Source: Oscillospiraceae bacterium
Lineage (GTDB): Bacteria > Bacillota > Clostridia > Oscillospirales > Oscillospiraceae
Assembly (NCBI GenBank): GCA_017435245.1
Contig: JAFSFK010000131.1
Location: 1 to 26,311 of the forward strand
Direction: 5' to 3'
Length of the DNA stretch: 26,311 nt
A program made the position numbers and the translations under genes. Of the stretch, positions 1 through 9,539 are shown piece by piece (position 1 is the first letter of the stretch; every line of letters starts with the position of its first letter). The notes below the pieces were generated by a model that saw only the letters and a list, made by a program, of their open reading frames with translations, had not been told where the DNA came from and did not search any database.

Positions 1-2450
1 CTTACCGCCGGTAACATTCAGGGTCGCTCTTGCGGTTCTGGAGTTGGTGTGTCTGGGATGGGACATCACAGCACCGCCGTTTCCATCGGCCACATTATTG
101 ACGATCTCACCACCGTTAATATTCATAACGGTTCTGCCGCTGAGGAAGATACCGCCGCCATCGGTGGGAGAGTAGTTATCAGCGATCTTGCCGCCGGAGA
201 TATCAATCAGCGTATCCAGCTGGCTGTAAACATTGCTGCCTTCGGCAACATTGATACCGCCGCCGCCGATGGGGTTGGGATAGAGCTCGCTGCCGGTGAC
301 CTTGTTGCCGCAGATCTCGCCGCCTTCAATATAGGCAGTACAGTTCTGGAATCCGATACCGCCGCCTGCACGGGCCGCCTGGTTATTGTTGACCACACCG
401 GACTTCATAGTGAATACGCACTCATTGTAGATACGCAGACCGCCGCCACGGGCATCGGAGATATTCTCGGTGATGGTAGCGCCGTCCAGCAGGATCTCCG
501 CCTTTTTGGCGTTGATGGCGCCGCCGCAATCGATGGCGTGGTTCTTGGTGAAGGTACCGCCGTAGAAGTTTGCGGGAGAAGCATCCACATAGATAGCACC
601 ACCGCAGACCTCGGATTCATTTTCGGTCCAGTAGCCGCCGTTAACATTGGTGACAGCGCCCTTGTAGGTATAAGCACCGCCGCCGTGCTGGGCAGTATTT
701 CCGATAATGGTACCACCGGAAACGGTGAAGCGGGTGGTGTAGCCATCGGTAATCGTGCAGTACACGCCGCCGCCCTTGGAGGTTGCGGAGTTGTAGCCCA
801 CCCGACCGCCGGTCATCTTTACCTGGCCGCCGCCCTGGGCGTAGATACCACCGCCGTTACCCTTGGTGGCCTTATTGCTCCTAATATTACCGCCTCTGAC
901 GTTGACCACGGAACGGCTCCACAGCAGAACGCCGCCGCCATTCTTTGCACTGTTTTTCTCGATGGTACCACCCTGCATATCCAGTTCAGACTGGACCTGG
1001 ACGATGATACCGCCGCCGGATTTGCCCTTATTTCCGCTGACCAGAGCGCTGTCCTTCAGGGTCAGCTTTGCGGTTCTGACACTGATACCGCCGGCATTAT
1101 CGCTGGCCGTGTTGTTCTTGATCGAACCACCGGAAATGGTAGCATCCACATCGTTGAAGTAGATACCGCCGGCATTCTTGGACTTATTGCCGCTAACCTC
1201 GCCGCCGGTCATCTGGAAGGTAGGTTCAAATGTGTAAACCTTTCCATCCACCTCGGCTTTCACGTTGGATGCGTAGATACCGCCGCCATTGGCCTTTTCT
1301 GCCTTATTGCCGGTGATCTTCGTGCCGCTAAGCTCTGTCTTGCAGTTCTTGGCATATACACCGCCGCCGTAGCTGCCGGGGGTGGTGTTGTTGCTGATCC
1401 GGCCACCTGCCAGATTCAGCGTGGGCAGCGGATACTCGGGATCCGTGGTCTGGAAGTAGTTATCGGCATAGATACCGGCGCCGTTTTTGACGCAGGTATT
1501 GCTGCTGATCTCGCCGCTTTCAAAATTCAGAACACTGCCCTTCACCATAGACAGGCCACCGCCAACAGAAGTGGAGTGGTTCTCGGTGATCTTGCCACCA
1601 CGCATATTCAGCACAGACTCTCTCCACAGACGGACACCGCCGCCATCGGGAGATTCATTCTTGGTGATGGTACAGTTATACAGATTGACGGTAGAAGCGT
1701 TGCTTACATAGATACCGCCGCCGCCACCCTTTTCGGTCTTATTGCCGGTGACCTGGGTATCGGTCTGCAGAGTGATCTCCGCAGCCATCGCATAGATACC
1801 GCCGCCTGCACTGCCTTTTCCCTTGGCGGTGTTGCCGGAAATCGTCACAGTGGTACCCACCAGCTTGGTGCGATCCATATAGATACCGCCGCCACCCTTG
1901 GCAGTGTTGCCGGAAACAGTTGTTTTCTTCATATCCAGCCGGATCTGGTCGCTGGGATTGATAATGCTGACAGCACCGCCCCTATCTCCGGCAGTATTGC
2001 CGCTGATGGTAGTGTTATTTACCGTCAGTGCAGGAACAATGCCTTCTGCGGCGTTGCTATGCCGCTCAACATAGATACCGCCGCCGTTATAAGTAGCGCT
2101 GTTATTGGTAATGACCGTGTTGGCCAATACATTCAGCACCTGCTCGCCCTGCTTGGTATCCGCATTGGAATAAACACTGATGGCGCCGCCGTGCCGTGCC
2201 TCATTGCCGGTGAAGAGGGAGTTCTCCACTGTCAGCTTGCCGTTGCGGTACAGTGTAATCGCACCGCCGAAGCCGGTGGTCTTGTTTTTGGTGAGGGCGC
2301 AGTACAGCACCTCAGCAGTGCCGTTTTCCACATACAGTGCGCCGCCGCCCTGGCCGGTGGCAGTGGTATTGTCAGCGCTGTTGCCGGTCAGGTGTACACC
2401 CACCAGCCGCAGCGTGCCTGCGCTGTAGATAGCGCCGGCCTTGCCGCCGC
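1..2450 (-). repeat. Short Gly-Gly beta-helix repeat array within the giant gene
   Basis: This stretch encodes many short, degenerate units of the form I-x-x-N-x-A-x-x-x-G-G-G-[IV]-Y. On the plus strand it shows as a recurring GATACCGCCGCC-like motif. Units are about 20-30 residues long and vary in length, as in a solenoid. The array continues past the left edge. Confidence 0.8.
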
Positions 2451-5400
2451 TATAGACGCCCTCGCTCACCGTACGGATGGTATTGCCGCCGGTGAGCTTG
2501 CCGCCGGGGGTCTTCTCGATATCCAGCTTGCCCTGCTTATTCAGCACAGCCTTGCAGTTGATGATCGCCAGATCGCCGCCTGCCTTGACATAGTAATTGG
2601 CCTTTTCGGTATTTTCCTCATTGAAGATAACATTGAAGCCATTCAGACACAGTCTGACCTTCTGGCCGTCTGCGATCTCAAATATACCGGTACCGCCGCC
2701 ACGGATATCCGCAACCTTCACATCGCCGGTCAAATACCAGTAGCCGGTGGTGGTGGGAAGCCGGTCGGTGTAAGGCCAGGGTTTCCAGTTCAGCTGGGCA
2801 TGGTCACAGGTCTTGCCGTTGAGATAGCACTGGCAGATATTGTGATTTGCGTGCTCACCTGCCGCCTCTACAACAAAGTAGAACTGTTCGGATTTTTCGC
2901 TGCTGTAGCCGATCTGCATTGCAGGATCGGTATTTTCATAGACGATACCGGTGATTTTTGTATCCTGCAGCTTTGCACCCTTGGCTGCACTGAGGAAATC
3001 ATCAGGATCCACTACGGGGAAGTTATCGCCGGTGTAAACGCCGACAGACATCTTCTCTCCCAAAGATGCTACCGTGATCTTATGGGTCGCCTTATCAAAC
3101 AGGTATACGTTGTTGCCCTTCACACCAGCGGTGTTGCCGGTGATCTGCACATTACCGGAGATTTCGAAGGCCGATCCCGCCGCCATAGGATAGACACCGC
3201 CACCGGTTCCTTCAGTGGTATTGCCGGTGATCTTGGTATTGTCCTTCAGCACCAGCTTTGCGGTATAGTCATCGTTGGTGTTGGTTCTGCGCCATACAAA
3301 GACAGCGCCGCCGTTATTGGTAGCCTTGCTGCCGGTGATCTCACTGTCACCGGTGATGGTAACGCAGACACTGTTGGTGGAGTTTTGATCAGTATACATA
3401 CTGATGGCACCGCCGTTTGTGGCCTCATTGCCGGTGAAGATGCTGTCGTCGGCTGTAACGATACCGTTCTTAAATGCTGCGATAGCACCGCCGTTGGTTG
3501 CCTTGTTGTCGGTGAAACGGCAGGCATAAACATTGGTCTTACCCGCCACATACAGAGCGCCGCCGCCCTTACCGCCGTCGGTGGAAGTGGCTTCGTTGCC
3601 GCTGAACTCGATACCATAGGCATTTACGGTTGAACATACGCCGTTGTTGTAATAAGCTGCGATAGCGCCGCCGGTGACACCCTTGCCACCGTAGATCTTG
3701 CTGCCGCTGCTGAATCGGCCCTGAGCATCCAGCTTGGTCTTGCAGTTCATGACCGTCAGAACATCGGAATAGACATTCAGATGCTTGCCGTTCAGGTTGA
3801 TGTTATAGCCGTTCAAGCAGATATTCACATTGGCTCGATAATCGTGAGTTGCGGAAATGGTCACATCTCCGGTCAGATACCAGTTGCCTTCAGTGGTAGG
3901 CAGTGTGGTCTTGCTGAGCCAGGGCTGCCAGGTCACTTGGGTGTGGGAACACTGGTCTGCGTTCATAGTACACAGGCACACGCCGTGATCGGAGTGATCC
4001 AGATCATAGCTTTCTCCGGCGAAGTAGAACTTCACCGCAGGATGGGTGCTGTAGGCAACATCCTTCACAGCGCCATCCTTTTCAAAATAGATGCCGGTCT
4101 TATCCGTGTTGGACAGCGTTACGCCATCAGCCACACGCAGGAATTCATCCGGATCGACTGCCGGGAAGTTGCTGCCGGTGGTTACACCGATGGATGCGCC
4201 CTGCTCCAGCTCGCCAACCAGGATCCGCTGGGTGGTATCCCACAGGTAGACGTTGTTGCCTCTGTTTTCAGCGGTATTGCCGGTGATCTGTACATTTCCA
4301 TGGACCTCAGCCACCGCATAGGCATAGTGGAGGTAGATACCGCCGCCGCTGCCGGAATCCGTGATCTGCGCATTCTTCTTGGCAGTATTGCCGGTGATCT
4401 TGATATCACCATCCAGGATCAGCTTTGCAGTAACCGCTGTGTTGGTATTGCTCTTGTGGCGGTTGACAATGACCGCACCGCCGTTTGTTCCACAGCTGTT
4501 GCCCACAAATTCGGTATTACCGGTAATAGTAGCAACCGTGGATACCGTATTGCTGCTGCCGGTATATACGCTCAATGCACCACCGGCTCTTTCGGCGGTA
4601 TTTGCGCTGAAGTAGCAATCATCGATCAAGGCAGTGCCCTTGTATACCGTAATCGCACCGCCGTTGTTATTGGAGGTGTTTTGGGTAAAGCGGCATGCAT
4701 AGAGATTCAGCTCACCCTCAGACTGGATGGCACCGCCGCCCTGGCCTTCATAGAAGTTGCCATCGGTACGGCTGTTTACATTCTCGCTGAATTCCACGCC
4801 CATAGCCGTCAGCTTGGCACCAATACCCACCACAGCAGCACCGCCGTGGGTATGCTTGCCGTTATAGAGCTTGCCGCCGACGGAAGCAGCATCATCCAGC
4901 TGGCCATTGGTTTTCAGAACTGCCTTGCAGTTGAGGATGGTCAGATCATCGCCGCTGGTCAGATTGATATACTTTTCATTCAGATCAACGCTGAATCCGT
5001 TCAGACACAGGTTGACCTTGCCGGTAATATCAGCCTTTGCGGACAGGGTAACATCACAGGTCAGATACCAGTTGCCAGCGGTGCTGGGCAAACTGTTTTT
5101 GCTGAGCCAGGGCTTCCAGGTGAGCTGCTCATGCGCACACTGGTCGCCATTTGCAACACACAGGCATACGCCGTGATCGTTGTGGTTCAGGTCATATTCA
5201 CCTGCAAAGTAGAATTGCACCGCAGGATCGCTGCTGTAAGCCACCACAGCATCCGGCTCTGCCCGGTCATAGACGATGTGGGTATCCTGGGTATCTGCCA
5301 GGGTCACATTCTGGGCGAGGGTCAGGAAGCTGTCGGGGTCGGCCACTTCCGTCTTGGTGGACACATACAGCTTGGCATTTGCATCCAGCTGGCCCACCTT

Positions 5401-7752
5401 CAGGTTGTAGCCATCGTCGTGGAAATAGAGGTTTGCTCTCTGGGCATCGCTGGCGGTGTTGCCGCTGATATTCACATTGCCGCTGACGGTCACATCCAGA
5501 GGGTTGGCCGCAGCCCTGGTGCGCAGACAGACAGCGCCGTACTTGCCGGCGGTGTTGCCGGTGATTTCCGTATTGCCGCCGATGGTCACGGACAGGGTGT
5601 CCGCACTCTCCTCACGGCAGTACAGATACAGCGCAGAGCCATAGCCATCGGTAGTGCTGTTGGTTTTGTTGCCGGTAAAGACACAGTTGCCGCCGATGGT
5701 AACGGAAGTGTCCTTGGTGGCATTACGGTTGTTGACGCAGATAGCACCGCCGTAAAGGTCTGCGGTGTTATTTTCAAAGACGGAGTCGGTAATATCCAGA
5801 CTGCCGTTGATGTAAACGGAGATGGCACCGCCCACGCCCTTATTCTTGGTCGTGCTGGTGTCGGACAGAGCCTGGTTGCCGCTGAACTTACAGCTTTCGA
5901 TGGTGGTCATACCGTCTTCCACATACAGTGCGCCGCCGGTACGGGCATCGGATCCCTTCGCCAGGTTGTCGGCAAACCATACACCGATCAGGGTCATATT
6001 ACCGTTGGTGCTGATAGCGCCGCCGTAGGTATGGCCGCTGAAGGAGCTACCGAGACCACCGTGGATCTTACCGGTGGTGGAAGTCAGCTGCTTCTGGGCA
6101 TTTACCGTAGCCTGGCAGTTCATAACGGTCAGGTTCCCGGCGTTGTGGATCTTCTTGCTGTTCAGATCGATATTAAAGCCGTTGAGGCACAGGTTGACAT
6201 CTTCTTCGATGGACACTGTACCGGTCAGCTTCACATTGTCAAGCAGATAGTAGCTGCCTTCCTCAGTGGGCAGGCTGTCGGTGCTCTCCCAAGGCTGCCA
6301 GTTCAGCTCGGTATGGCTGCAGGCAGCACCGGTAATGCCGCAGGCGCAGGCGCCGTGCTTGTGGGGAGGCAGAGGATCGGGAACAAAATAGAAGCCCTCT
6401 GTGGAATTGTAACCTACCACCTTGGCAGGCTCGCTTCTGTCCCAGAAAACGCCGGTATTTTCCCTATCCGCCAGCGATGTGCCGCCGGCAAGTGCCAGAA
6501 ATTCATCCGGATCGGCAGCCGGGAAATTATCTCCGGTGAATACGCCGATGGATACGTTGCTTCCCAAACTGCTTACCACCAGACGGTGGGTCAGATCCCA
6601 CAGGTATACGTTGGGAGCCTTTGTAGTGCCGGTATTGCCGGTAATATTTACATTGCCGGTGACCTCAACCGTCGTACCCTTGGCATTCATATAGACAGCG
6701 CCGCCGATCTTGGCGGTGTTGCCGGTGATCTTGGTATTGTCCTTGATGACCACTCTTGCCGTGTAGTCGGCAGGAGTTCCGCTGTAACGCCAGGTGAAAA
6801 TGGCGCCGCCGTTTCCGGAAGGAGCGGTATTGCCGGTGATCTCAGTATCACCGGTGATGGTCATTACCGGGGATGCCGTTGTTGCACCGCCGGTGTAAAC
6901 GCTCAGCGCACCGCCGTTTTTGGTGGTGGTGTTGCCGCTGAAGTAGCAGTCATCAATATCCACCGTACCATTGCAGTACAGCGCAATGGCACCACCCAGA
7001 TTATTGGTGGTATTTTCAATGAAACGGCAGGCATAGACCTTTGTGGTACCTTCGTTATAGAGCGCACCGCCGCCCTGACCGTTGGGAGGACTGGAGCGGT
7101 AATTGTTGTTTTTATAGAACTCAACGCCAATGGCGGTGAACTTGCCGCCAACCGCCACGCAGACAGCACCGCCGTGGGTGTGCTTGCCGTTTGTGATCCT
7201 TGCGTTATTTTCCTCCAGCTGACCGTTTGCCTTCAGCTTTGCCTGACAGTTCAGAATGGTCACATCATCGCCGTTCGTCACATTGATGTACTTTTCGTTC
7301 AGATCAATGCTTTGGCCGTTCAGACAAATAACCACCTTGCCGGTAAAGTCAGCCTTTGCTTCCAGCTTCACAGGTGCGGTAAGGTAATAATTACCTGCAT
7401 CGGTGGGAAGGCTGGTGGTGCTTTCCCAGGCTGTCCAGGTCAGCTGCTCGTGGCTGCAGGCAGCACCGGAAAGAGCGCAAATGCAAGCACCGTGGGCAGT
7501 ATGCTCAGCTGCCAACACCGGGGCTGTCTCTTCTGCCTGCGTAGGCAGCTGCACCGGTGCTTCGGTAGCAGCCTCGGTAGGCACCTCGGTGGGCGCTTCG
7601 GTGGCAGCCTCCGCAGATGCCTCAGTGACCTCCTCAGCCACAGGCTCGGTCTGTACCTCGATCTCCGGCTCTGTTCCCAATGCGATCGCATTGACCGGCA
7701 GACAGGAGAGGGTTAGACATATTGAAAGAACAAGAGCAAGCAGACGTTTCAC
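1..7752 (-). CDS. Giant secreted beta-helix repeat protein (adhesin-like), 3' end off the left edge
   Basis: I followed this minus-strand frame from a GTG at 7752 to base 1 without a stop, giving at least 2584 residues. The start is supported by AAGGGGG about 12 bases upstream and by a signal peptide (Lys-Arg, then a run of Leu/Val/Ile/Cys, ending near Val-Asn-Ala at about residues 20-22). Residues ~26-83 are a Thr/Glu/Pro/Ala-rich linker (TEAPTE-type). From residue 84 there are five long modules starting at residues 84, 464, 857, 1253 and 1634, each opening with H-x-x-C-x-C-x6-C-x-H. After about residue 1770 the chain is a dense array of GG-[AG]-[IV]-Y and F-x-x-N / ITGNTA units, the pattern of polymorphic-membrane-protein-type right-handed beta-helices. 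Likely a surface or secreted adhesin-like protein. The anchor, if any, is outside the window. Its GTG lies 87 bases past the peptide-transporter operon, and no convincing promoter of its own was seen. Confidence 0.93.
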   Translation of the reverse strand, partial: MKRLLALVLSICLTLSCLPVNAIALGTEPEIEVQTEPVAEEVTEASAEAATEAPTEVPTEAATEAPVQLPTQAEETAPVLAAEHTAHGACICALSGAACSHEQLTWTAWESTTSLPTDAGNYYLTAPVKLEAKADFTGKVVICLNGQSIDLNEKYINVTNGDDVTILNCQAKLKANGQLEENNARITNGKHTHGGAVCVAVGGKFTAIGVEFYKNNNYRSSPPNGQGGGALYNEGTTKVYACRFIENTTNNLGGAIALYCNGTVDIDDCYFSGNTTTKNGGALSVYTGGATTASPVMTITGDTEITGNTAPSGNGGAIFTWRYSGTPADYTARVVIKDNTKITGNTAKIGGAVYMNAKGTTVEVTGNVNITGNTGTTKAPNVYLWDLTHRLVVSSLGSNVSIGVFTGDNFPAADPDEFLALAGGTSLADRENTGVFWDRSEPAKVVGYNSTEGFYFVPDPLPPHKHGACACGITGAACSHTELNWQPWESTDSLPTEEGSYYLLDNVKLTGTVSIEEDVNLCLNGFNIDLNSKKIHNAGNLTVMNCQATVNAQKQLTSTTGKIHGGLGSSFSGHTYGGAISTNGNMTLIGVWFADNLAKGSDARTGGALYVEDGMTTIESCKFSGNQALSDTSTTKNKGVGGAISVYINGSLDITDSVFENNTADLYGGAICVNNRNATKDTSVTIGGNCVFTGNKTNSTTDGYGSALYLYCREESADTLSVTIGGNTEITGNTAGKYGAVCLRTRAAANPLDVTVSGNVNISGNTASDAQRANLYFHDDGYNLKVGQLDANAKLYVSTKTEVADPDSFLTLAQNVTLADTQDTHIVYDRAEPDAVVAYSSDPAVQFYFAGEYDLNHNDHGVCLCVANGDQCAHEQLTWKPWLSKNSLPSTAGNWYLTCDVTLSAKADITGKVNLCLNGFSVDLNEKYINLTSGDDLTILNCKAVLKTNGQLDDAASVGGKLYNGKHTHGGAAVVGIGAKLTAMGVEFSENVNSRTDGNFYEGQGGGAIQSEGELNLYACRFTQNTSNNNGGAITVYKGTALIDDCYFSANTAERAGGALSVYTGSSNTVSTVATITGNTEFVGNSCGTNGGAVIVNRHKSNTNTAVTAKLILDGDIKITGNTAKKNAQITDSGSGGGIYLHYAYAVAEVHGNVQITGNTAENRGNNVYLWDTTQRILVGELEQGASIGVTTGSNFPAVDPDEFLRVADGVTLSNTDKTGIYFEKDGAVKDVAYSTHPAVKFYFAGESYDLDHSDHGVCLCTMNADQCSHTQVTWQPWLSKTTLPTTEGNWYLTGDVTISATHDYRANVNICLNGYNINLNGKHLNVYSDVLTVMNCKTKLDAQGRFSSGSKIYGGKGVTGGAIAAYYNNGVCSTVNAYGIEFSGNEATSTDGGKGGGALYVAGKTNVYACRFTDNKATNGGAIAAFKNGIVTADDSIFTGNEATNGGAISMYTDQNSTNSVCVTITGDSEITGSKATNNGGAVFVWRRTNTNDDYTAKLVLKDNTKITGNTTEGTGGGVYPMAAGSAFEISGNVQITGNTAGVKGNNVYLFDKATHKITVASLGEKMSVGVYTGDNFPVVDPDDFLSAAKGAKLQDTKITGIVYENTDPAMQIGYSSEKSEQFYFVVEAAGEHANHNICQCYLNGKTCDHAQLNWKPWPYTDRLPTTTGYWYLTGDVKVADIRGGGTGIFEIADGQKVRLCLNGFNVIFNEENTEKANYYVKAGGDLAIINCKAVLNKQGKLDIEKTPGGKLTGGNTIRTVSEGVYSGGKAGAIYSAGTLRLVGVHLTGNSADNTTATGQGGGALYVENGTAEVLYCALTKNKTTGFGGAITLYRNGKLTVENSLFTGNEARHGGAISVYSNADTKQGEQVLNVLANTVITNNSATYNGGGIYVERHSNAAEGIVPALTVNNTTISGNTAGDRGGAVSIINPSDQIRLDMKKTTVSGNTAKGGGGIYMDRTKLVGTTVTISGNTAKGKGSAGGGIYAMAAEITLQTDTQVTGNKTEKGGGGGIYVSNASTVNLYNCTITKNESPDGGGVRLWRESVLNMRGGKITENHSTSVGGGLSMVKGSVLNFESGEISSNTCVKNGAGIYADNYFQTTDPEYPLPTLNLAGGRISNNTTPGSYGGGVYAKNCKTELSGTKITGNKAEKANGGGIYASNVKAEVDGKVYTFEPTFQMTGGEVSGNKSKNAGGIYFNDVDATISGGSIKNNTASDNAGGISVRTAKLTLKDSALVSGNKGKSGGGIIVQVQSELDMQGGTIEKNSAKNGGGVLLWSRSVVNVRGGNIRSNKATKGNGGGIYAQGGGQVKMTGGRVGYNSATSKGGGVYCTITDGYTTRFTVSGGTIIGNTAQHGGGAYTYKGAVTNVNGGYWTENESEVCGGAIYVDASPANFYGGTFTKNHAIDCGGAINAKKAEILLDGATITENISDARGGGLRIYNECVFTMKSGVVNNNQAARAGGGIGFQNCTAYIEGGEICGNKVTGSELYPNPIGGGGINVAEGSNVYSQLDTLIDISGGKIADNYSPTDGGGIFLSGRTVMNINGGEIVNNVADGNGGAVMSHPRHTNSRTARATLNVTGGK
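2854..7503 (-). repeat. Four complete ~1.14-1.19 kb tandem coding modules (a fifth begins at 2853)
   Basis: Each module starts with the His/Cys motif, then a Trp-x-x-Trp stretch, L-P-T-x-x-G-x-[YW]-Y-L, a C-L-N-G-[FY] strand, a GGA[IV] beta-helix section, and N-V-Y-L-[WF]-D followed by D-P-D-[ED/S]-F-L. Module starts in base coordinates are 7503, 6363, 5184, 3996 and 2853, so periods are 1140, 1179, 1188 and 1143 bases. The copies are clearly diverged at the DNA level, indicating old duplications rather than recent amplification. Confidence 0.85.
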
Positions 7753-7784
7753 TTTTGTTCATTCCCCCTTCAATAAATTTCCGG

Positions 7785-7818
7785 ATACCCCCTGACATAT
7801 TTCTATGCCAGGGGGTAT
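7785..7818 (-). terminator. Inverted repeat after the peptide-transporter operon, possible terminator
   Basis: ATACCCCCTG (7785-7794) pairs exactly with CAGGGGGTAT (7809-7818), leaving a 14-base loop that can pair further. It lies just past the stop of the substrate-binding protein and before the giant gene's start. There is no good T-run on the minus side, so it may be a weak terminator, an mRNA 3'-end stabiliser or an attenuating hairpin in the giant gene's leader. Confidence 0.5.
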
Positions 7819-7838
7819 TTCAAACTACATATTCCTTA

Positions 7839-9512
7839 TCAGCCGGGATGCTGGGAAGGATCGTTCCAGTAAGCGTTGAACAGGTAGGGGTGAACGCCCT
7901 CGTAGTCCACATACAGACCCTCACGGTAGCACCAGAACCAATCCAGGAAGCCGAAGATGACGATGGTGCAGTCATCCACCAGCAGCTGATGCAGCTCGTG
8001 CCAGGTGTCCATATACTCCTGGCTGTCGGTCTCCAGGCTCTGCAGCTTGGCCACCAGCTCGTCACGCTTTTCGCTTCCGTACCACATCGTGGTCATTTCC
8101 AAAGACAGAGAACCGGGAGTCATGGCGCCGGTCTGATAGTCGTACTTGATATCCCAGTTGTTATTGGAGTCGATGAGGAACTCACCGGCTGCGGTGCCGT
8201 CCATCATAACCACTTCGTAGTTGATGCCGGCATTTTCCAGATAACCGGTCAGCAGAGTGGTGCCGGTATTCATATTGGAAGCAATGATCTGGATAGGCTC
8301 ATCCTTGTAGCCCTGTGCACGGGCAGCATCCAGATACTTATCAACCGCATCCTGGTTGGTCTCACCGTACCAATCGGTCTGCAGGTAGTAGTCAGTCTGG
8401 AAACGCTCGTCCAGGACAGGAGGACGGCCTTCTACGTTCACAGCGTTGTCGCCAACGGTGTTGGCAAACTCATCCATATCGATGGCAGCCATAATGGCCT
8501 TACGCAGATCGGGGTACTTGGCACACAGGTTGGGGCCGCCGTCGTTGTTGAAGTACACCAGCATCAGAGTATTACACTCGTTGTACTGCTTACGGATGAT
8601 ACCTGCGTCAGCAGCCATCTCCTGATACTCCGTCTCGATAACGTCAGTCAAGTCGTAGTTACCGGCCAGCATACCCATAGTAGCGGAGCTGTAATCGGTA
8701 TTTTCCCAAACGGTGATGGAATCCAGATAAGCGTGCTTCACACCGGCATAGCCGCTGCGGCTGTCGTCAGCTACGGGAACATAGCCATCATAACGCTCCA
8801 GGGTAACAGAGGTACGGGCAACATATTCCGTCATCTTGTAAGGACCGGTGCCGATGACATCGTCTACGGTCTTGAATTCCTTGGTTGCGTACTTCTCGCA
8901 GATCTCCTTGGGCATAACACCCATCCAGGTCTGGTAGGAAGCCAGACGGCTCATTGCAGCCTCGCTGTACTGGGTGAACTGAATGGTCAGCACATTGTCG
9001 GTAATGGACATTTCCTTGATAACAGGCTTAACGAAGTCGTTAACGGAGTTACCCAGGTTCATAGCACGCTCGATAGAAGCCTTCACGTCCTCAGCCTCAA
9101 CAGCAGAGCCGTCGTGGAAGGTGATGCCCTCACGGGGCCACAGCTTCAGGGTCAGCTTGTCCTCGGACAGCTCATAGTCACACACACCGGGAGCGATCTG
9201 GTTCTCAGCGTCACGGGTCAGGGGGCCTTCGTAAACAGCACCCAGCCAGGTGTAATACCAAACGGTAGCACGGAACACAGGGTCAATACCCAGGATCGCA
9301 GCGGGAGAGTGCATATTCAGGTGACCGCCGTACTGGGGCTCAGACACCTCAGGAGTCACTTCGGCATTTTCGCCGCCCTCAACAGCGGGAGCCTCTTCGC
9401 CCTGCTGTACGCCATCGTCTGCGGGGGTGTTATTACCGCCGCCGCAGCCTGCAAGCAGACTTGCCAGCATACACACTGCCAGCAGCAGTGCCATCATTTT
9501 CTTGAAATTCAT
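7839..9512 (-). CDS. Peptide ABC transporter substrate-binding lipoprotein (SBP family 5, OppA/DppA type)
   Basis: This 557-residue extracellular lipoprotein should capture peptides (or another family-5 ligand such as nickel chelates) and pass them to the permease encoded upstream. The start is the ATG at 9512, preceded by AAGGAGG seven bases away; an in-frame start nine codons further up has no such site. Residues 1-23 form a lipoprotein signal peptide with lipobox L20-A-G-C23, followed by an acidic Gly/Glu/Asn linker. The body has family-5 features: a G-x-x-x-x-x-E-L-S-E-D region, F-H-D-G-S-A-V-x-A-E-D-V near residue 135, and the D-V-[IV]-G-T-G-P-Y-K motif. It is the last gene of the operon, 27 bases after the second ATPase. 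The ligand cannot be read from the sequence. Confidence 0.93.
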   Translation of the reverse strand: MNFKKMMALLLAVCMLASLLAGCGGGNNTPADDGVQQGEEAPAVEGGENAEVTPEVSEPQYGGHLNMHSPAAILGIDPVFRATVWYYTWLGAVYEGPLTRDAENQIAPGVCDYELSEDKLTLKLWPREGITFHDGSAVEAEDVKASIERAMNLGNSVNDFVKPVIKEMSITDNVLTIQFTQYSEAAMSRLASYQTWMGVMPKEICEKYATKEFKTVDDVIGTGPYKMTEYVARTSVTLERYDGYVPVADDSRSGYAGVKHAYLDSITVWENTDYSSATMGMLAGNYDLTDVIETEYQEMAADAGIIRKQYNECNTLMLVYFNNDGGPNLCAKYPDLRKAIMAAIDMDEFANTVGDNAVNVEGRPPVLDERFQTDYYLQTDWYGETNQDAVDKYLDAARAQGYKDEPIQIIASNMNTGTTLLTGYLENAGINYEVVMMDGTAAGEFLIDSNNNWDIKYDYQTGAMTPGSLSLEMTTMWYGSEKRDELVAKLQSLETDSQEYMDTWHELHQLLVDDCTIVIFGFLDWFWCYREGLYVDYEGVHPYLFNAYWNDPSQHPG

Positions 9513-9539
9513 ATGGGTTTCCTCCTTAAATATATCCAA

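Noticed and set aside
49..3633. 1194-codon plus-strand open frame
   Set aside because: It lies exactly opposite the giant minus-strand gene in the same codon register. It has no ribosome site, no signal peptide and no known domain; its low-complexity TAA/GDL repeats are the complement of the Gly-Gly repeats.
3781..7716. 1311-codon plus-strand open frame
   Set aside because: Same reason: antisense to the module-encoding part of the giant gene, whose minus-strand reading gives a signal peptide and clear beta-helix modules.
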